From Ectocarpus siliculosus (taxonomy: Eukaryota > Sar > Phaeophyceae > Ectocarpales > Ectocarpaceae), in the NCBI GenBank assembly GCA_000310025.1, contig FN648069.1, positions 39,444 through 103,443 of the forward strand: a DNA stretch of 64,000 nt. Reading direction: 5' to 3'. The translations under genes were made by a program, and so were the position numbers. Shown piece by piece: positions 1-12,000 of this stretch. Positions within the stretch are counted from its first letter, which is position 1; each line of letters opens with the position of its first letter. The notes below the pieces were generated by a model. It was given only the letters and a program-made list of their open reading frames with translations. It had not been told where the DNA came from and searched no databases.

Positions 1-110
1 GATCTCACCGACCCCGGTGCGTAATCGAATAAAATATGGCCGTTCTTGCATTTTTTGCGCACCCCGGTGCCACCTCCCCGACCGGTGCCATCTCTCCGAC
101 TATTACGGTA
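1..110 (+). repeat. Edge copy of a dispersed repeat
   Basis: The first 110 bases match, on the opposite strand, the segment near 43315-43432. Both share a CCCCGGTGCG stretch, an A/T-rich middle, a TTTTTTGCGCACC run and the motif GACCGGTGCCATC, with roughly three quarters of positions alike by eye. The copy continues off the left edge, so its true end is unknown. No coding sense was found in it. Confidence 0.6.
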
Positions 111-893
111 TATTACTGAGTGCTTCCTCTGATTCCCCCGAGTTGGAAACCGAGGAAATTACTGCTTCGTGTGTTGTTTGTATAGGAGATCTCCGCTTTG
201 GTGTCCCTTTACCTCTCATCCAACTCCCGGGGACGAGGGTAAGATGTTTCGATGATTTTGGGTACAAATGCGTGTCAAGCATGGCCATCTGTTGTCAGAG
301 CGCAAAAAAACCGGAGTGACGATTGCCCTAATTAGCTTACTCCTCAACCCAGCAGATCGTAAATCGATGCTTTATAGACCTCGTTCTCGTCTAATAAAGG
401 CGATAATATGTTGACGTGCCATTCTCCGGGGGGGGTTGCGGAAGGGTGGCTCTACAGCGCGATGGTTGAAACAGCCCGATATTTAGAGCCTTGTTTCCCC
501 TCCTGAGGATGAAGGGAAAAAATATCGCGCTTCGCGCTCCGCGGCTCATTGTGAGGTATTCAGATGAGCCATGGTATATCTGATACCCCAAAAAATCCAA
601 ATACTGCTACGGGAATGCTAGGGAGTATATGATCTGCACACGGGGTGGGCGTACTTGTTCACTTAGCGCCAAGGACTACTACCTCATTTCCTCGACACAC
701 ACTGGTAGGGCGCAACTAGTTCTCGCTAGCACAACACAGCATACCTATAGCAAGACCACGTCCCTTGAAGGCCTAGTAGGCTCGCAATCATCCTCTGTAC
801 AACGTTGGAGTTACATTTTGTGATTGCCAAGGATGATTTGCTGTCGAAGGTAGATGTGCCCACTTGTATGTAGTGCGTGTACAAGACTAACAT
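111..893. other. No recognised gene
   Basis: Only short open frames with no family resemblance occur here. The stretch may hold the promoter or a non-coding 5' exon of the kinase gene that follows, but no clear TATA box or exon was identified. Confidence 0.4.
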
Positions 894-2580
894 TTGAAAA
901 CCGTTCCCGTTGCAGAACCGTACACCCCTTTCGTTGAACTCCTCAAACATGCGAATTTCCTTGCAGGCCCTCCAATTCCACCTCCGTGGGCTCTGCTGAG
1001 CCCGTCACTCCCCGTCTCGGTCACGCGTCAGGACCCAGTTCCGGAACCCTCCCCGGCTCCCGAGCCCGCGAACTCGACGTCAGGGTACCCAGTCCCCACC
1101 AACACTGGAGTACCCGACGTCGAAATGATAAACGGCGTGCGATGCTTCAGCTATAACGCGCTCTACCACGCAACGAGCCGATTTTCCGCCGACGGTGTGC
1201 TCGGCTCGGGGGGCTACGGCAGGGTACACGCCGGTGTGCTCCGCACCTCGCTGCTTGGTATCGCCGGATTGGAGTCTACGACGAAGGAGGTCGCCATCAA
1301 AATGCTGGATCCTGAAAGCTTACAGGGCGAGGACCACTTCCAGGCGGAAGTGAGATCTCTCACGCTCCTGAGGCACGCGAACATCGTCCCGCTCTACGGA
1401 ATTTGCCACGGTGTGTTTTTCTTTACGCGTCTACACTGTTGAGCATAGTCTATAGCGTTGAAGGGGTTTCAGATCAGGATACATCTGTGCGTATAACCCC
1501 AGGAAAACACTACAGCATGCACACATCCATAGCACACACGATGTCCTATTTCCAACAAATTGGTTGTGCTGATCGTCCCAAGGATTTCGCTAAATACATA
1601 TTGGTTGCTTCCGCCGATAACACAGCTATCCCTGAAGCTTCAAACTCAGAGAGAGAGACTGGGGATTTCCCCGTTCTTATCGTGAGCTGATACGCCCCCA
1701 GAACAATTATGTCTCCCGACGATTTGATTTCCCGCTTCCGCAGAGCACAGCGGGCTGGTCTACCCGAGGCTGTCAAGCTGCGTGTTCGACGCTTCGGACG
1801 GCCGATTCGCGGAGCATGCTGCCATGGAAAGCCCGTGTCAAGATCGTTATCGATGGAGCGGCTGGACTTGAATACTTGCACTCTGAGGGGTTCGTCCATC
1901 GTGACATCAAGCCCGGAAACATCCTTCTGGACGACGAAGGACTTGCCCACCTGACCGATTTCGGGTTGGCCCGTAAAATGGACAACGAAGGTACGAACAC
2001 CAACCCCGTGGGGACGATCGGGTTCATGGACCCCGAGTACCTGGAGACGGAAACTCTCACGAAGGCTTCCGATATCTACAGCCTCGGATGCGTGCTTGCT
2101 TGTCTCCTGATGGGTAGCCAGAATCCTACTCAGGCCAAGATAAGCGCAAGGCGCGTAGCGAATGGGGAATTCGGGCCTACCGCTTTCGACCAGTACGCCA
2201 ACTGGCCCCAAGAAGATGCTCAGAAGGTTGCCCGCATCGTCGCAAGGTGTTGTGACCGCAATCCAGAGGGGCGTCCTTCAGCGTCGGTCACCGTAACGGA
2301 TCTCTGTGAGGTTCTCGGCGCCGATGGAAGTGGTATCGGGAGCTCGGCAAATGACGTCACGGCAGCAGGCGAAAATAGCCGCTCGGCGGGGGCTAGTCGC
2401 GTGTGCAAAGTATGCTGGGAACGTCCGATTGACACCATGTTCCGGCCTTGCAATCATAGCGTTTTGTGCACGGGATGTTCTCAAAGGCTATTACAGGGCC
2501 GCCAACCTGTCTGCCCGATCTGCCGGTGCCAAATCGAAAGATTCGACAGAGGTAACTTCATCAACACGTACGTGCGCTGA
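894..2580 (+). CDS. Protein kinase with C-terminal RING finger (two exons, one frame break)
   Basis: Predicted Ser/Thr or Tyr-like kinase (IRAK/RLK-type fold) fused to a RING-HC ubiquitin-ligase domain. Exon 1 (894-1410) holds a Pro-rich leader, the glycine loop (LGSGGYGRVHAG), the VAIKML lysine and an E in FQAEVRSLTLL. It ends at a GT donor at 1411. An acceptor at 1741-1743 after a pyrimidine tract opens exon 2 and, in phase, gives HSGLVYPRLSS, the expected hinge strand. Near 1812-1820 the reading must then slip by one base to reach LPWKARVKIV and the rest of the kinase: VHRDIKPGN catalytic loop, TDFGLAR, APE-like MDPEYLE and SDIYSLG. The slip may be a sequencing error or a real pseudogenising change. 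The C-terminus carries C3HC4 cysteines (CKVCW, CNHSVLCTGC, CPICRC) and stops at 2578-2580. The start at 894 is the first in-frame ATG; an upstream exon cannot be excluded. Kinase-then-RING order is uncommon. Confidence 0.85.
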
Positions 2581-4459
2581 TCAGAATCGCATTTCACACA
2601 CACATATACAAGCACTAGTTGCACAGTCTATGCAAGCAGAACACGAGTCAAGTGTTCAGCAAGTCGGAGGAAAACTCTCTATTGCATCTACCGGCATCGG
2701 CCCTCGCACAGTGTAGCTACGTTTGGAGGCACCACGGGTTTGTCGTATATCGGCCGTCCGTGGGTTGAAGGTTGTGTTTGTGTGAGTAAATGTAACGGCG
2801 GGCGGGAGGGGCAACAGCACGGCTTGTCTTCCAAGAGGAGTATCCTTGTATTTGTCAGCTTTGCCGTGGTATATATTTGTTAGCTATCGACTACGGATCT
2901 TGCGTTGGGAGGAAAAGGTGACACCACAGTCATAGTTCCGTGTGCTGGAATGTTGCGGGAAAACGTTGGAAGGTGACTAACTGGCTATCCGCATCTGTAT
3001 GCCAACGGTGGAGCAAGGGATAGCTGTTCGTAAGTGTGTTCGGCAGCCTTCTTTAAAGCCGTGGGATCACGGGGGGTTATTTCTTCCCCTTGCTTGAAAT
3101 GCGACATCTATCTCCTGACGGACGGGTGGACGGGGGGTGATTTAGAGGTGCGTTGTGTGTGCGAAGTATACTGCGATCTTGTTGGGCCGGGGTTGTGTTC
3201 TTGGGCACACAGGACATGCCACAAGGCTGTGTGAATGTTTCACGGTTCGAACAACGTGGTACATTTGCCCGGGTGTACTGTAGTACGTCTTGTCCGCCTG
3301 TTCATGGATTTTCGCATTATTTCAGAGCAGACAAGCGTAGGAGTGAACCTGCGGAGGAGTGTATTTTCAGTACATAACACGGGGAGGAGTTAGGGACAAG
3401 CGGACAAGGAGTAGGGGCCAATTTGCTTGTGCGGTGCAATATATAGACTAAAGGGAATATTTATTGATGTGGGGAGGGATTCTAAGGATCAGAGGATAAT
3501 GAGTAGGGGCCAATCCGCCCGTGCGTGTACCTTTTCACATGAAATCATCTTTTTCCGGGACATGTATTGCTCTATGTGTTTCGTAAGAGGGTGGACGCTA
3601 CGTATTTTTCATTTGGTTACAACGAAGCCTTTCGATGTAGTGTTTACATGTAGACTATGTGTGGATGGATATGCGGTGACGAAGGAAGCGAGCGGCGAAA
3701 TCTGTTCGATACCGGCTTCCGGGGGTCCTGTCTTTGTGGAACTTTGTACAGTAGCTCCCGATGACTTTCCTGGAACTTTGTCTCGCAGTTGAAGCGTTCT
3801 CTCTATACCTGACATCCTGCCGAGGTTGAGGATGGGCGCTTTCGACAGTGTGTCGTTAAGGGTGTGGAAAGAGCGATTCGTCCTCAACAGATGTTGGGAG
3901 AAATGTGATCCCTATTGTGATCCTTTGCAGCGGTTGACATTACCTTCAACACAACCGCTTCAAGGGCATTTCTTGGTTTGCTGACCACTAGTCGACGCAC
4001 CGGCACAACCTTCAGAGCGTATCTTGGTGGGTGCGCTATATCCGCCAAGTCGTCACCATAATTTTCACAAGTTCAACAATCGGTTTACCGTTGATCGTCC
4101 CTCAGCACGTTGGGATGGGTGGCGAAATTCGAACCCGGGTATTCTGCGACCAACGTCAGAAATGTCATCGCGACGACAATGTTAAGACCTATTCTCGTCA
4201 GATGCTTGGGGGCATTTGACCCTTGTTCCGTAAAGGGGGCCGAATTTACACTTAGCCCATCAACAAACAAGCCATTCCTGTTGAAATTGTACCGTGCTAA
4301 CGGCCTTACCTTGTACTTGCCCCGTGGATGGGCATATCATCACCTATGAGACCTATGATAGCAATTTTCAACACTTTGTACTGCGTGCTGTTCTCTTTGG
4401 AATAGAGGACGTTCTAGCATAGGTAGGCAACACAAAAATTGAGCAAAATGACAAGAGCA

Positions 4460-4460
<1 letters not shown>
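2581..4460. other. 3' flank and intergenic DNA, no gene seen
   Basis: The early part is probably the 3' UTR of the kinase-RING gene. The remainder has only short frames without family resemblance. A GGTTCGAATT-like string on the minus strand near 4130 lacks the rest of a tRNA and was not called. Confidence 0.4.

Positions 4461-4492
<32 letters not shown>
4461..4492. repeat. (GTT)n microsatellite
   Basis: A clean run of about ten GTT units. Confidence 0.95.
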
Positions 4493-4726
4493 CTGCACAT
4501 TAAAAACCGTTCCGTTCTCTTTCCCCAGTACCTTCTTCTGTCCGTATATTAATAGTCTAACACTTGACGGGGTCGATTCCGTGGTCACAGGCTAACATAC
4601 GTAAAAAAAGGTATACGAAAACAAAATGGATCCGAAGGGTCCGCAAGCCAATAAAGGTCAACGACAGATAGTCTAGGCCACTCCACTCGCCTCTCTGCAC
4701 GCTATGCGAGGTAACCCTAGATTGGA

Positions 4727-4860
4727 AAAAGATAGAAAAAGAAAAAGAAAAAGAAAGAGAAAGAGAAAAAGTTCAAAAGAAGAAAGGAAGAGAGCAGACG
4801 GAGAGAAGCAAAGGGAAAGAGAAAGACACAGGCAGAGAAAGACACACGCCGTAGCGACAA
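4727..4860. repeat. Purine-rich GA/GAAA low-complexity tract
   Basis: Almost pure A/G sequence with GAAAAA and GAGAAA units. The open frames across it on both strands are artefacts of this composition. Confidence 0.85.
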
Positions 4861-4977
4861 CAAACAAACAAACAGAACAACACAAAACAACACAAGACAA
4901 AGCGGGCCACTCGAGCCAGCCCATGCACGTCATCGCTCGCGGGGGGTTGGTGCAATGGTGCTGTGCCGGGGCGGGTT

Positions 4978-7095
4978 GGGGGGGGGGTGTACTCATAGTC
5001 GTGCATGCCGTAGTCGTTAGACCATTGACCTCGCATCCCTACAAAGCCGGGACGGAGCACGCCGGGTTCTCACCGGACCAGGCTCTCATATCACCAAGCG
5101 CGAAGCGCCGTGAGGTATTCGGCGAGTCGCATGAAAGGTGAGCTGCATCCTGCTAAGGGTGTTCGGCATCTTGTGCTTACTTCCTTGCGTACGGATGACA
5201 GCTGCGTATGACTTAATTTCTTTTCTGGTGCTCCCCGGAGGGGGGTATAAGTCAAGCAAGGGGTTCAATTCGGCACGGTGTTTCTCGCCACTCCGTCCGC
5301 CTTGTCGCGTTTCCTGCCTTTCCTCGCTGTCTCGTCCGCCTGCTGTACCCCTCCCACCCCCGTGGTTGTTGCCGTGTCCTTGTTGTTGTCGGGCTTCTTG
5401 TTTCGTTTGAGCGCTTGTTGTCGGCTAGCCTCCTCTTCCTTCTTGTGCCAGGAGGCCATGAACCTCTTAGCTCCCTGTAGTACCCCTGTACGCCACGGTA
5501 CCCCCCGGTCCACCTTCGCTGCTTCCATCCAAGTTGTTTCCGGGACTCCGAAGAAGCATGGCTCGGCGTCCGTAGATCCGTGCTCTGCTTCGAACATCTT
5601 GAGGTCGTCCTTCAGGCACATCTGCCAGTTTTGCTCCGGTTTCCCCCTACCTGGGCCCTCCCCCCCACCAGTTCTCCAAGCATCACCTGTTTCGGGAGTC
5701 GTCCGTCTGGCTGCCTTACCAGCGCTCCCGCGAACAGCAGGTGCCGTTGGCGGATAGTGGTTTCTACGCTCTGGCACCCTACCCTCTTCAGAGTCTGGGC
5801 GTAGGAAAGCTGCCGGTAGGTGCCCTTCTTGCGTTGGTAGCCGATAACTCGCAGGAGCAGTCGGTGGTGTATCGTCCGCAACGTCCGGCATTGGTCTTGA
5901 CGTGGGGCCCATGTCATGCAGCCGTACAGCAGTGCCTCCATCGCCTCGGCCTGGAGCAGGCGAGTCTTCAGTTGGAACGGTGCTTTCGGCCTGTCGAAGA
6001 GCTCCTGGCCATTCTCCTGACGCACGCCCACGCTGCTCTGCTCCGGTAATTGATATCCCGGGTGAGGTCGCCATGTTCGTTGACGAGGCCACCTAGATAC
6101 CGAAACTCGGTCGTCTGGGCATACCTCTGCCCTGTTGCCTCGATGATCAGCGGTGGCGGCGGGGGGGGCGGTGGTGTTGTTGTGTGCTTCTCCTTTGCGC
6201 GCATCAGGAGCGTCTCCGTCTTCTTCTCCGATACCGTCAGCCCGAACTCCCCGAACACCTCCACGATGACGGTCATCATTATCGCAGTCCTTCGGCAGAC
6301 CTCGATACGACGCCGGCGTCATCGGCATACAACATCCCCCATCCCGTCCTCCGCACTCGGTCAAGTGGTGTCCTCGCCACCGCTCCCGTCTCCTCCTCCA
6401 GGTACACAAGGTTCTCCAGAATAACATCCTCCTCGCTGGATCGAATGGCAACGACCTCGATGATCGCGGCGAAGAAGATATTGAACAGCAGTGGGGACAG
6501 CACACACCCTTGTCGTAGGCCTTGTGTGACCAAGCACCAGACCGAAAACTCTCCGTCGTCCATGCGCACCCAGGCCCGCATTCCGTCGTGGAATTGGCGA
6601 ATGACGGAGATCATCTCCTCAGGAATCCCGGCCCCGGCCGGGACCTTTCACAGCATCTCTCGGTCCACGGAATCATACGCCTTCTTCAGGTCGACGAAGC
6701 ACATGTAGAGTGGTATTTTCCTTCTCCGCCTCAACTCCTGGAGTCGGCGCACGACGAACAGCATGTCGATGGTGGATCGCCCTGGTCGGAACCCGCATTG
6801 TTCCTCCGGCAGGATGTTGTTGGTTTCGCAGAAGGCGCTTAGTTAGGCGGTTGGTGGTGATCTTGATGGGGACCTTGCCTACGTGAGATAGGAGAGAGAT
6901 CCCCCTGAAGTTGTTGCAGTTGGACCGGTCACCCTTCTTGTACAACACCTTGATGGTTGCGTCCTTCCACTCTTGGTGGATCTCTCCTCCGTTCCACACC
7001 TCAACGAGGATGTCACGGAGGTGATCCAGGACGATGGGTCTCTCGTCGTCGTCGTCGATCTTGAGCAATTCTGCAGTTGTTGAAAAGTTGAATAC
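4978..7095 (-). mobile_element. 5'-truncated, decayed LINE with C-run 3' tail
   Basis: A non-LTR retrotransposon reverse transcriptase read on the minus strand from about 7090. Visible blocks in order are WKDATIKVLYKKGDRSNCNN and FRGISLLS (6880-7050), the catalytic-A block FVDLKKAYDSVDRE (about 6660-6710), [15 protein letters not shown] (about 6480-6540) and the catalytic-C block MLYADDAG (about 6320). Further down are the LTVSEKKTETLLM thumb region and FRYLGGLVNEHGD, then a C-terminal domain with LLYGCMTWAPR and HRLLLRVIGYQRKKGTY near 5770-5990. At least three frame changes separate these blocks, so this copy is dead. No endonuclease was found upstream, which fits 5' truncation. The 3' UTR (about 5255 down to 4988) ends in GAGTACA followed by ten C on the element strand, and the same tail occurs in five other places in the window. 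The clade is uncertain; the RGISLLS wording suggests an RTE/L2-like group. Confidence 0.88.
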
Positions 7096-9053
7096 CCATG
7101 ATCGGTAGAAATGTGATTTGCCCGGGCGCCAACGCTAGGACCGTAAGAAGGACGTGGGCAATTCACACCGTTCCCTCGGTCAAGTGGCCGTCACCACGGT
7201 ACCAAATATTGAATGGTTCGGTATTGTTGTGCTCGGCATTGGTGGGAACAAGTGCTTCGTTTGTAGGTTATTCGGAAGATACCAAATAAACAATCGTACG
7301 TTTGGTTGTGAGGAACCACGCTTCACGATTATTTTTAAGTCCGTCTTCCGAATCCTAAAACAAGAACTTGGTGCGGCTCCGCTGCTTGGAAATCACCTAC
7401 TACCTCCCACAGAATGTTCTAATCGCCTAAGAATGCAATTCCGATATTCCGGTACCCAACCATCTTTTTCGCCTTGTTCTTTCGTGTTCGGAATAGACTC
7501 CAGTCGCTGTATGAGAAGGTTTGGTGGTGGTGAGTTGCGATCTTGAAAGGAGGTTGGAATCTTACCGGCCTCAAACGTGTGATCCTTCAGTAGGTGAAAG
7601 ACTCCTGTGATGCACGCACTTCGCAACAGTTCCTGCTTTGAGCTCAATCAGCAAGAATCGAGAAAGCCCTTCTTTACGTGCGGGGTACGTCCTTGACGCA
7701 CATGAACAACGTCGTTCTCTTTGGAGACGAAATCGAATGGCACTTGGCAGCAACAAGACCAAAAACAAGCAAAATCCAATGGCAAAACACAACAGAATAC
7801 CATAGCAACGTACAGACGGGGACGTGGGATAGCTTCCTTTTGCGTTGGGAAGTACCTGTAGTAGGCTAGTTCACCCGTTTTGGGCCGGGGGGGGCGAAAC
7901 AACAGACAGTGAGAATTCAAACCAGCGCGCGGTCCACGAAAAACAAACTCGACCACTCGTCGTTCAGTGTTTTTGTGGTGCACGAATAGAGCAGGGAAGG
8001 AGCAGGTTGCACATTCGGCCCTCCTCAAGTGTACAGCAGCCCAGCAGTGTAGTTGTATGTGCATCACGAGTGATGGTGGCTAGAGGCATTTTTGTTGGTG
8101 CGATGTTGTTCTTGTGTGGTTCCGCCATCTCTCTATCTTTCTTCGCAACTCGGTTCAACAGCGACACACAGTCAACAGTATTTACCACGGGGCACTCAAC
8201 AAACTCAACAAACCCAACAGGACACGCAAACATACACAACACGTTAACGTCTCTCATCTTCATATCGCCTGTGTCTCAAAGGTTGCCCGGGTGTGCAGCG
8301 GTCGGAGAGATCAGCCTCTCTCTCGGTCTCTCTGTCTGTCTCTATCGCTCGATGTCCAAACAAAACCGAATCACACTCAACATACACACATGGTACGTGT
8401 GTATGTGCCCACGCCGCCTTGCTTCCACAACAGCATAGAACACACGCACCCTCTCTCCCTGGCATCTCCCTTCATCACCTCCGTAGTCCATATCTCTCTT
8501 TCGCTCTCAACTTCAAACGATAACACACATCATCCGCCGGGCTCAAAACGACACCTCTCTGTTTCGTTGGGGATGGATGCGACAACACTGACACGCTGAC
8601 ATCCGCTGCTGTCTCGACCGAACTGAGCACGACTTGCTGTAAACCATTGTGACGGTTCCATTGTAGTCAAATGCCCAGGCCACAAGAATAGACTTGTAAT
8701 TTGGTGCCTAGTTGGTGAGATGGGGTTGAGTTTACTGCTCAAAGATCCGTCATGCACAGACGGATAGTCTACCGAAAAATTCGCATACCCTGGCAGGATC
8801 CTCTTTCTTCGCGAGCACACGCCTCTGCGAGTATTCCGAAAGAGGTGTCTAAATCATGTTTTTTTGTTGCGCGAAACCAAACGGCCACCTCACGAGTGTT
8901 CGGTGGGTCCTCGGAACAAAGCTATTAAAATATTTAACATGTTCTCAACGATAACCACTGCACCTCAGCACTATCCTAAGCTCTCAAGGTTCGGAAACTC
9001 GATATGGACTAAATACACTTGGGAATCGGCAGACATTTATGCGGTGATATCCG
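7096..9053. other. No recognised gene; CT-rich patches
   Basis: This lies between the LINE and the 3' end of the ABC1 kinase gene. There are CT-rich stretches near 8300-8360 and 8440-8510. Open frames are short and look random. The 3' UTR of the ABC1 gene should start at its right end. Confidence 0.4.
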
Positions 9054-12000
9054 TCATCGTAGAGGGCGGCGATCCTTCTGACGGTCCTTTTTACGTTTCT
9101 TCTTCCGTTTCTTGTTCTGTTTCGTCTCGCTCCCGCCCGCGCTTTCAACACGGGCATCAACCACACACCCGACCATCTCTCCTGCCCCGTCAAACTCGTT
9201 ACCTACATCTTGTGCTGCACGTTTCTGTGCCTGTTCGTCCTCTTCATCTCTCCCGTCATCATCGATCTCTACATTCGTCTCATCCTCTATCTCTCCGACG
9301 TCGGCAAGGCGCTTGGTCTCCCCTTCCTCCGTGTCAGATTTCCCCGCCCCCTTCTCCGTTTCAAGGACTAGCACGTCCTCACCGCTTGCCACTCCTCCCT
9401 CCTGGTCCTTCATCTTCATTTGCATTCTGCTGTCTCGGAGGGGGTCCAGAGTTGGTGCCAGAATCTTTGTGTAGCGGTCGAAGTAGAGTTGCTGCTTAAT
9501 TAGCAAACCAAACTCTAGCGGCGGGTTTTGCGGACAAATGGCACGGGGGGAAGGGGTGGGGAGGTAAATTCCAAACCGTTCGAGAAACGTGTTCAGATTG
9601 TTGATGATGGTACTACAATGTCAGGGGGGGGGGGGAAGTCAGGGTGAACCGAACATGCGAATGCTACACCGATCCAAAAAGGACGAGAGGTCTGCTCCGC
9701 TTGTTCCAATTTTTAGGATGACTGCCGTTTACCACGGAAGTAACACGGAGGGCGGAAAGGAGTAAACACCGCCATACGGCGCCGATACGAATCTGGCTTC
9801 TTCACTCGCACCGTGGGATCCAACTCCGTCACTGTTGATGACAATTTGGGGGGCGAACCGTGCGACACCTTGTGTAGGAAGGAGAAATCCGAGCCGTTTC
9901 CACACGGGCCCAACTGCGGGAGTATACGCTACTTTCCGAAATACTCAACATTCCGGCCGCTAGTTCGAAAACTCTTAGAGCCTGTATTACTAGCCGTGGT
10001 GAAACCAACCTCCGTGGTTACAAGCTCAAACCGACCATGTTCTAAAAATGGCACAACGAGGCTAAGGGTGGCCCTTGTCATACGCTTGCTCCGTCCAAAA
10101 CTAAAAGCACAAACGAAAACGTGTCACTGATTGCGCAACTTCCCTGCGTACCACCGCCGGAGTAAGTATGGTAAGTGGAGGGTTGTGGTTTCGGCAAGCT
10201 GAACCCAAATGTAAGAATCAAAGGGTGAAGAAGACGAATAGGCAAAAAAAAGAAAAAATGCATACAAGAACACAAGCTGCTTGTCTTGCCACGCCCACAT
10301 TCTGGCATGTCTTCATTTCTTTACTCGCCTCACCACCTACAGAACGCTTGAGGATGCAACCGATACATTGGCATGAGATTTCGTTGAGCTAGATCTGCTC
10401 TAAATTCCTACATCAGACCGGAGCATTCAATCCCACATTGCTCGCTGAGGCCACAGCAACTCGATGCGAAACCAACAATATTCCAACCCGACTGGTCAGA
10501 ACCGATTTCCGGAACTATCGTTCGCTGTTTGGGTGCCCTGTGGCTTTCATAGCCATTGTTTGAATCATTGCGACGGGCCTTATCGGGCCTTTTTTCGCAT
10601 TTTCGGAGCGTTTTAGTTGTTTTTTTCGATGCAACCCAATTCTGGTTTTCATTATCCGTTTGTGGTCTTGATTTTCGATTCGAACGTTCCGGTTACAAGG
10701 GTCGCTCTCACCACTCGCAAAAAAAAAACGAATCTAGCAAAAATTGAATACAGAGAGAACCCCAAGAAAGTGGGGCATGAAGCCCCAGGAGGCAAGAAGA
10801 GCTCACCGGCTTACTCGGGGGGATTCACCGTGAACAATACCAAGTACAATACAAAACAAGTTAGGATGTTCTATACAGGAGCATCGAATAATCATTGCCA
10901 AGTTTGAGGACAAAGAGCTTCTAAAACGTCGATGCATAAGAGCTTTCACCCACGAGAACGCGAACTCGGTTCAACAATACACAATATGAGCTAGAAACCC
11001 CGTCTAGGTGTTGTAAATAGGCATAGACTCTGAAGGTGGTGCTACAAACAAACCAGCGTTGGAGAGCGGGCGAAGGATACACTTCATGTCTCAGCAAGTC
11101 TAGCGTCCGTGAAAACGTCGCCTTATCAATGCTCGGATTGAGCGTGTTTTGCCCATTTTCCTCGGTCAGGACATGAATGCGGGTGACGTGTATTCTACTT
11201 CGAATCTTTAAGCATGCTCATGGAAGACTGTACGTAGAGCACGAACGGACGGACCGCCCGCCACGTCTTGTTAATTACTTCAATTTTTCATTTCGTTTGA
11301 AGGTCACAGAAGCACACGAAATAGGAAGGGGACGTCTACGTGAAGGAGAGCCTTTGCCTGCAACTAAGCACGATCGGATCGGGATGCGGATTCTTGCGCT
11401 GGCTGCGCAGGAAACATAGGTTACAGTCACAACGTACAGATTATCGGGCTCAGCGGAATAAAAATGGAGAAGAGCGCCCAAAACCCTCTGAATACCATAG
11501 AAGCATACTTTCGGCCTCCAAACATGCGGACAAGATTCCCAACCGTACGATCCCTAGAATATGGCCTGGAGACAGGTGGTGCAGAGTATGACGCACCAAG
11601 TCTCCACTCCGTCTGAAACAAACATTCCGCGTTGCCAGATCTGGTCTTAATCCACGCTATTACATTGTCGGCCACCAGTCAAGAACAAGAAAAAAGCTGG
11701 TCGTCATGAAGGCTGTACTCGGTAGTTTCAAGGCCATGAAAATACCGCTGGTGGGCGGTATCGGTATGCCCCCCCGGTTTACGGCCGGCTTCTGGTGTTA
11801 CCACCTCAGCCAAAGTCGCTACCGTCGAAAAACGACCGCCGCATGGTGTTATCGCCGAGAATGTGTCCGCCCAAAAGAATGTTACCAAACAAACCCTCGG
11901 TCGTTATGCCGTAGTCCTTGGTCGATAGCGGTCTAATATCTCGAGGCCTGGTTGTTAATGTTTATATCCTGTTGCTCGCACATCGATTCCCCTCACCACG

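Noticed and set aside
4120-4200. GGGTTCGAATTTCG on the minus strand as a tRNA B box
   Set aside because: No A box at proper spacing, no acceptor stem and no cloverleaf by eye.
4704-5141. Lys/Arg/Glu-rich open frame
   Set aside because: Translation of a purine tract and then the reverse of the LINE tail.
8864-9499. 211-codon plus-strand open frame
   Set aside because: Antisense shadow of the last ABC1 kinase exon, whose minus-strand frame matches the family.
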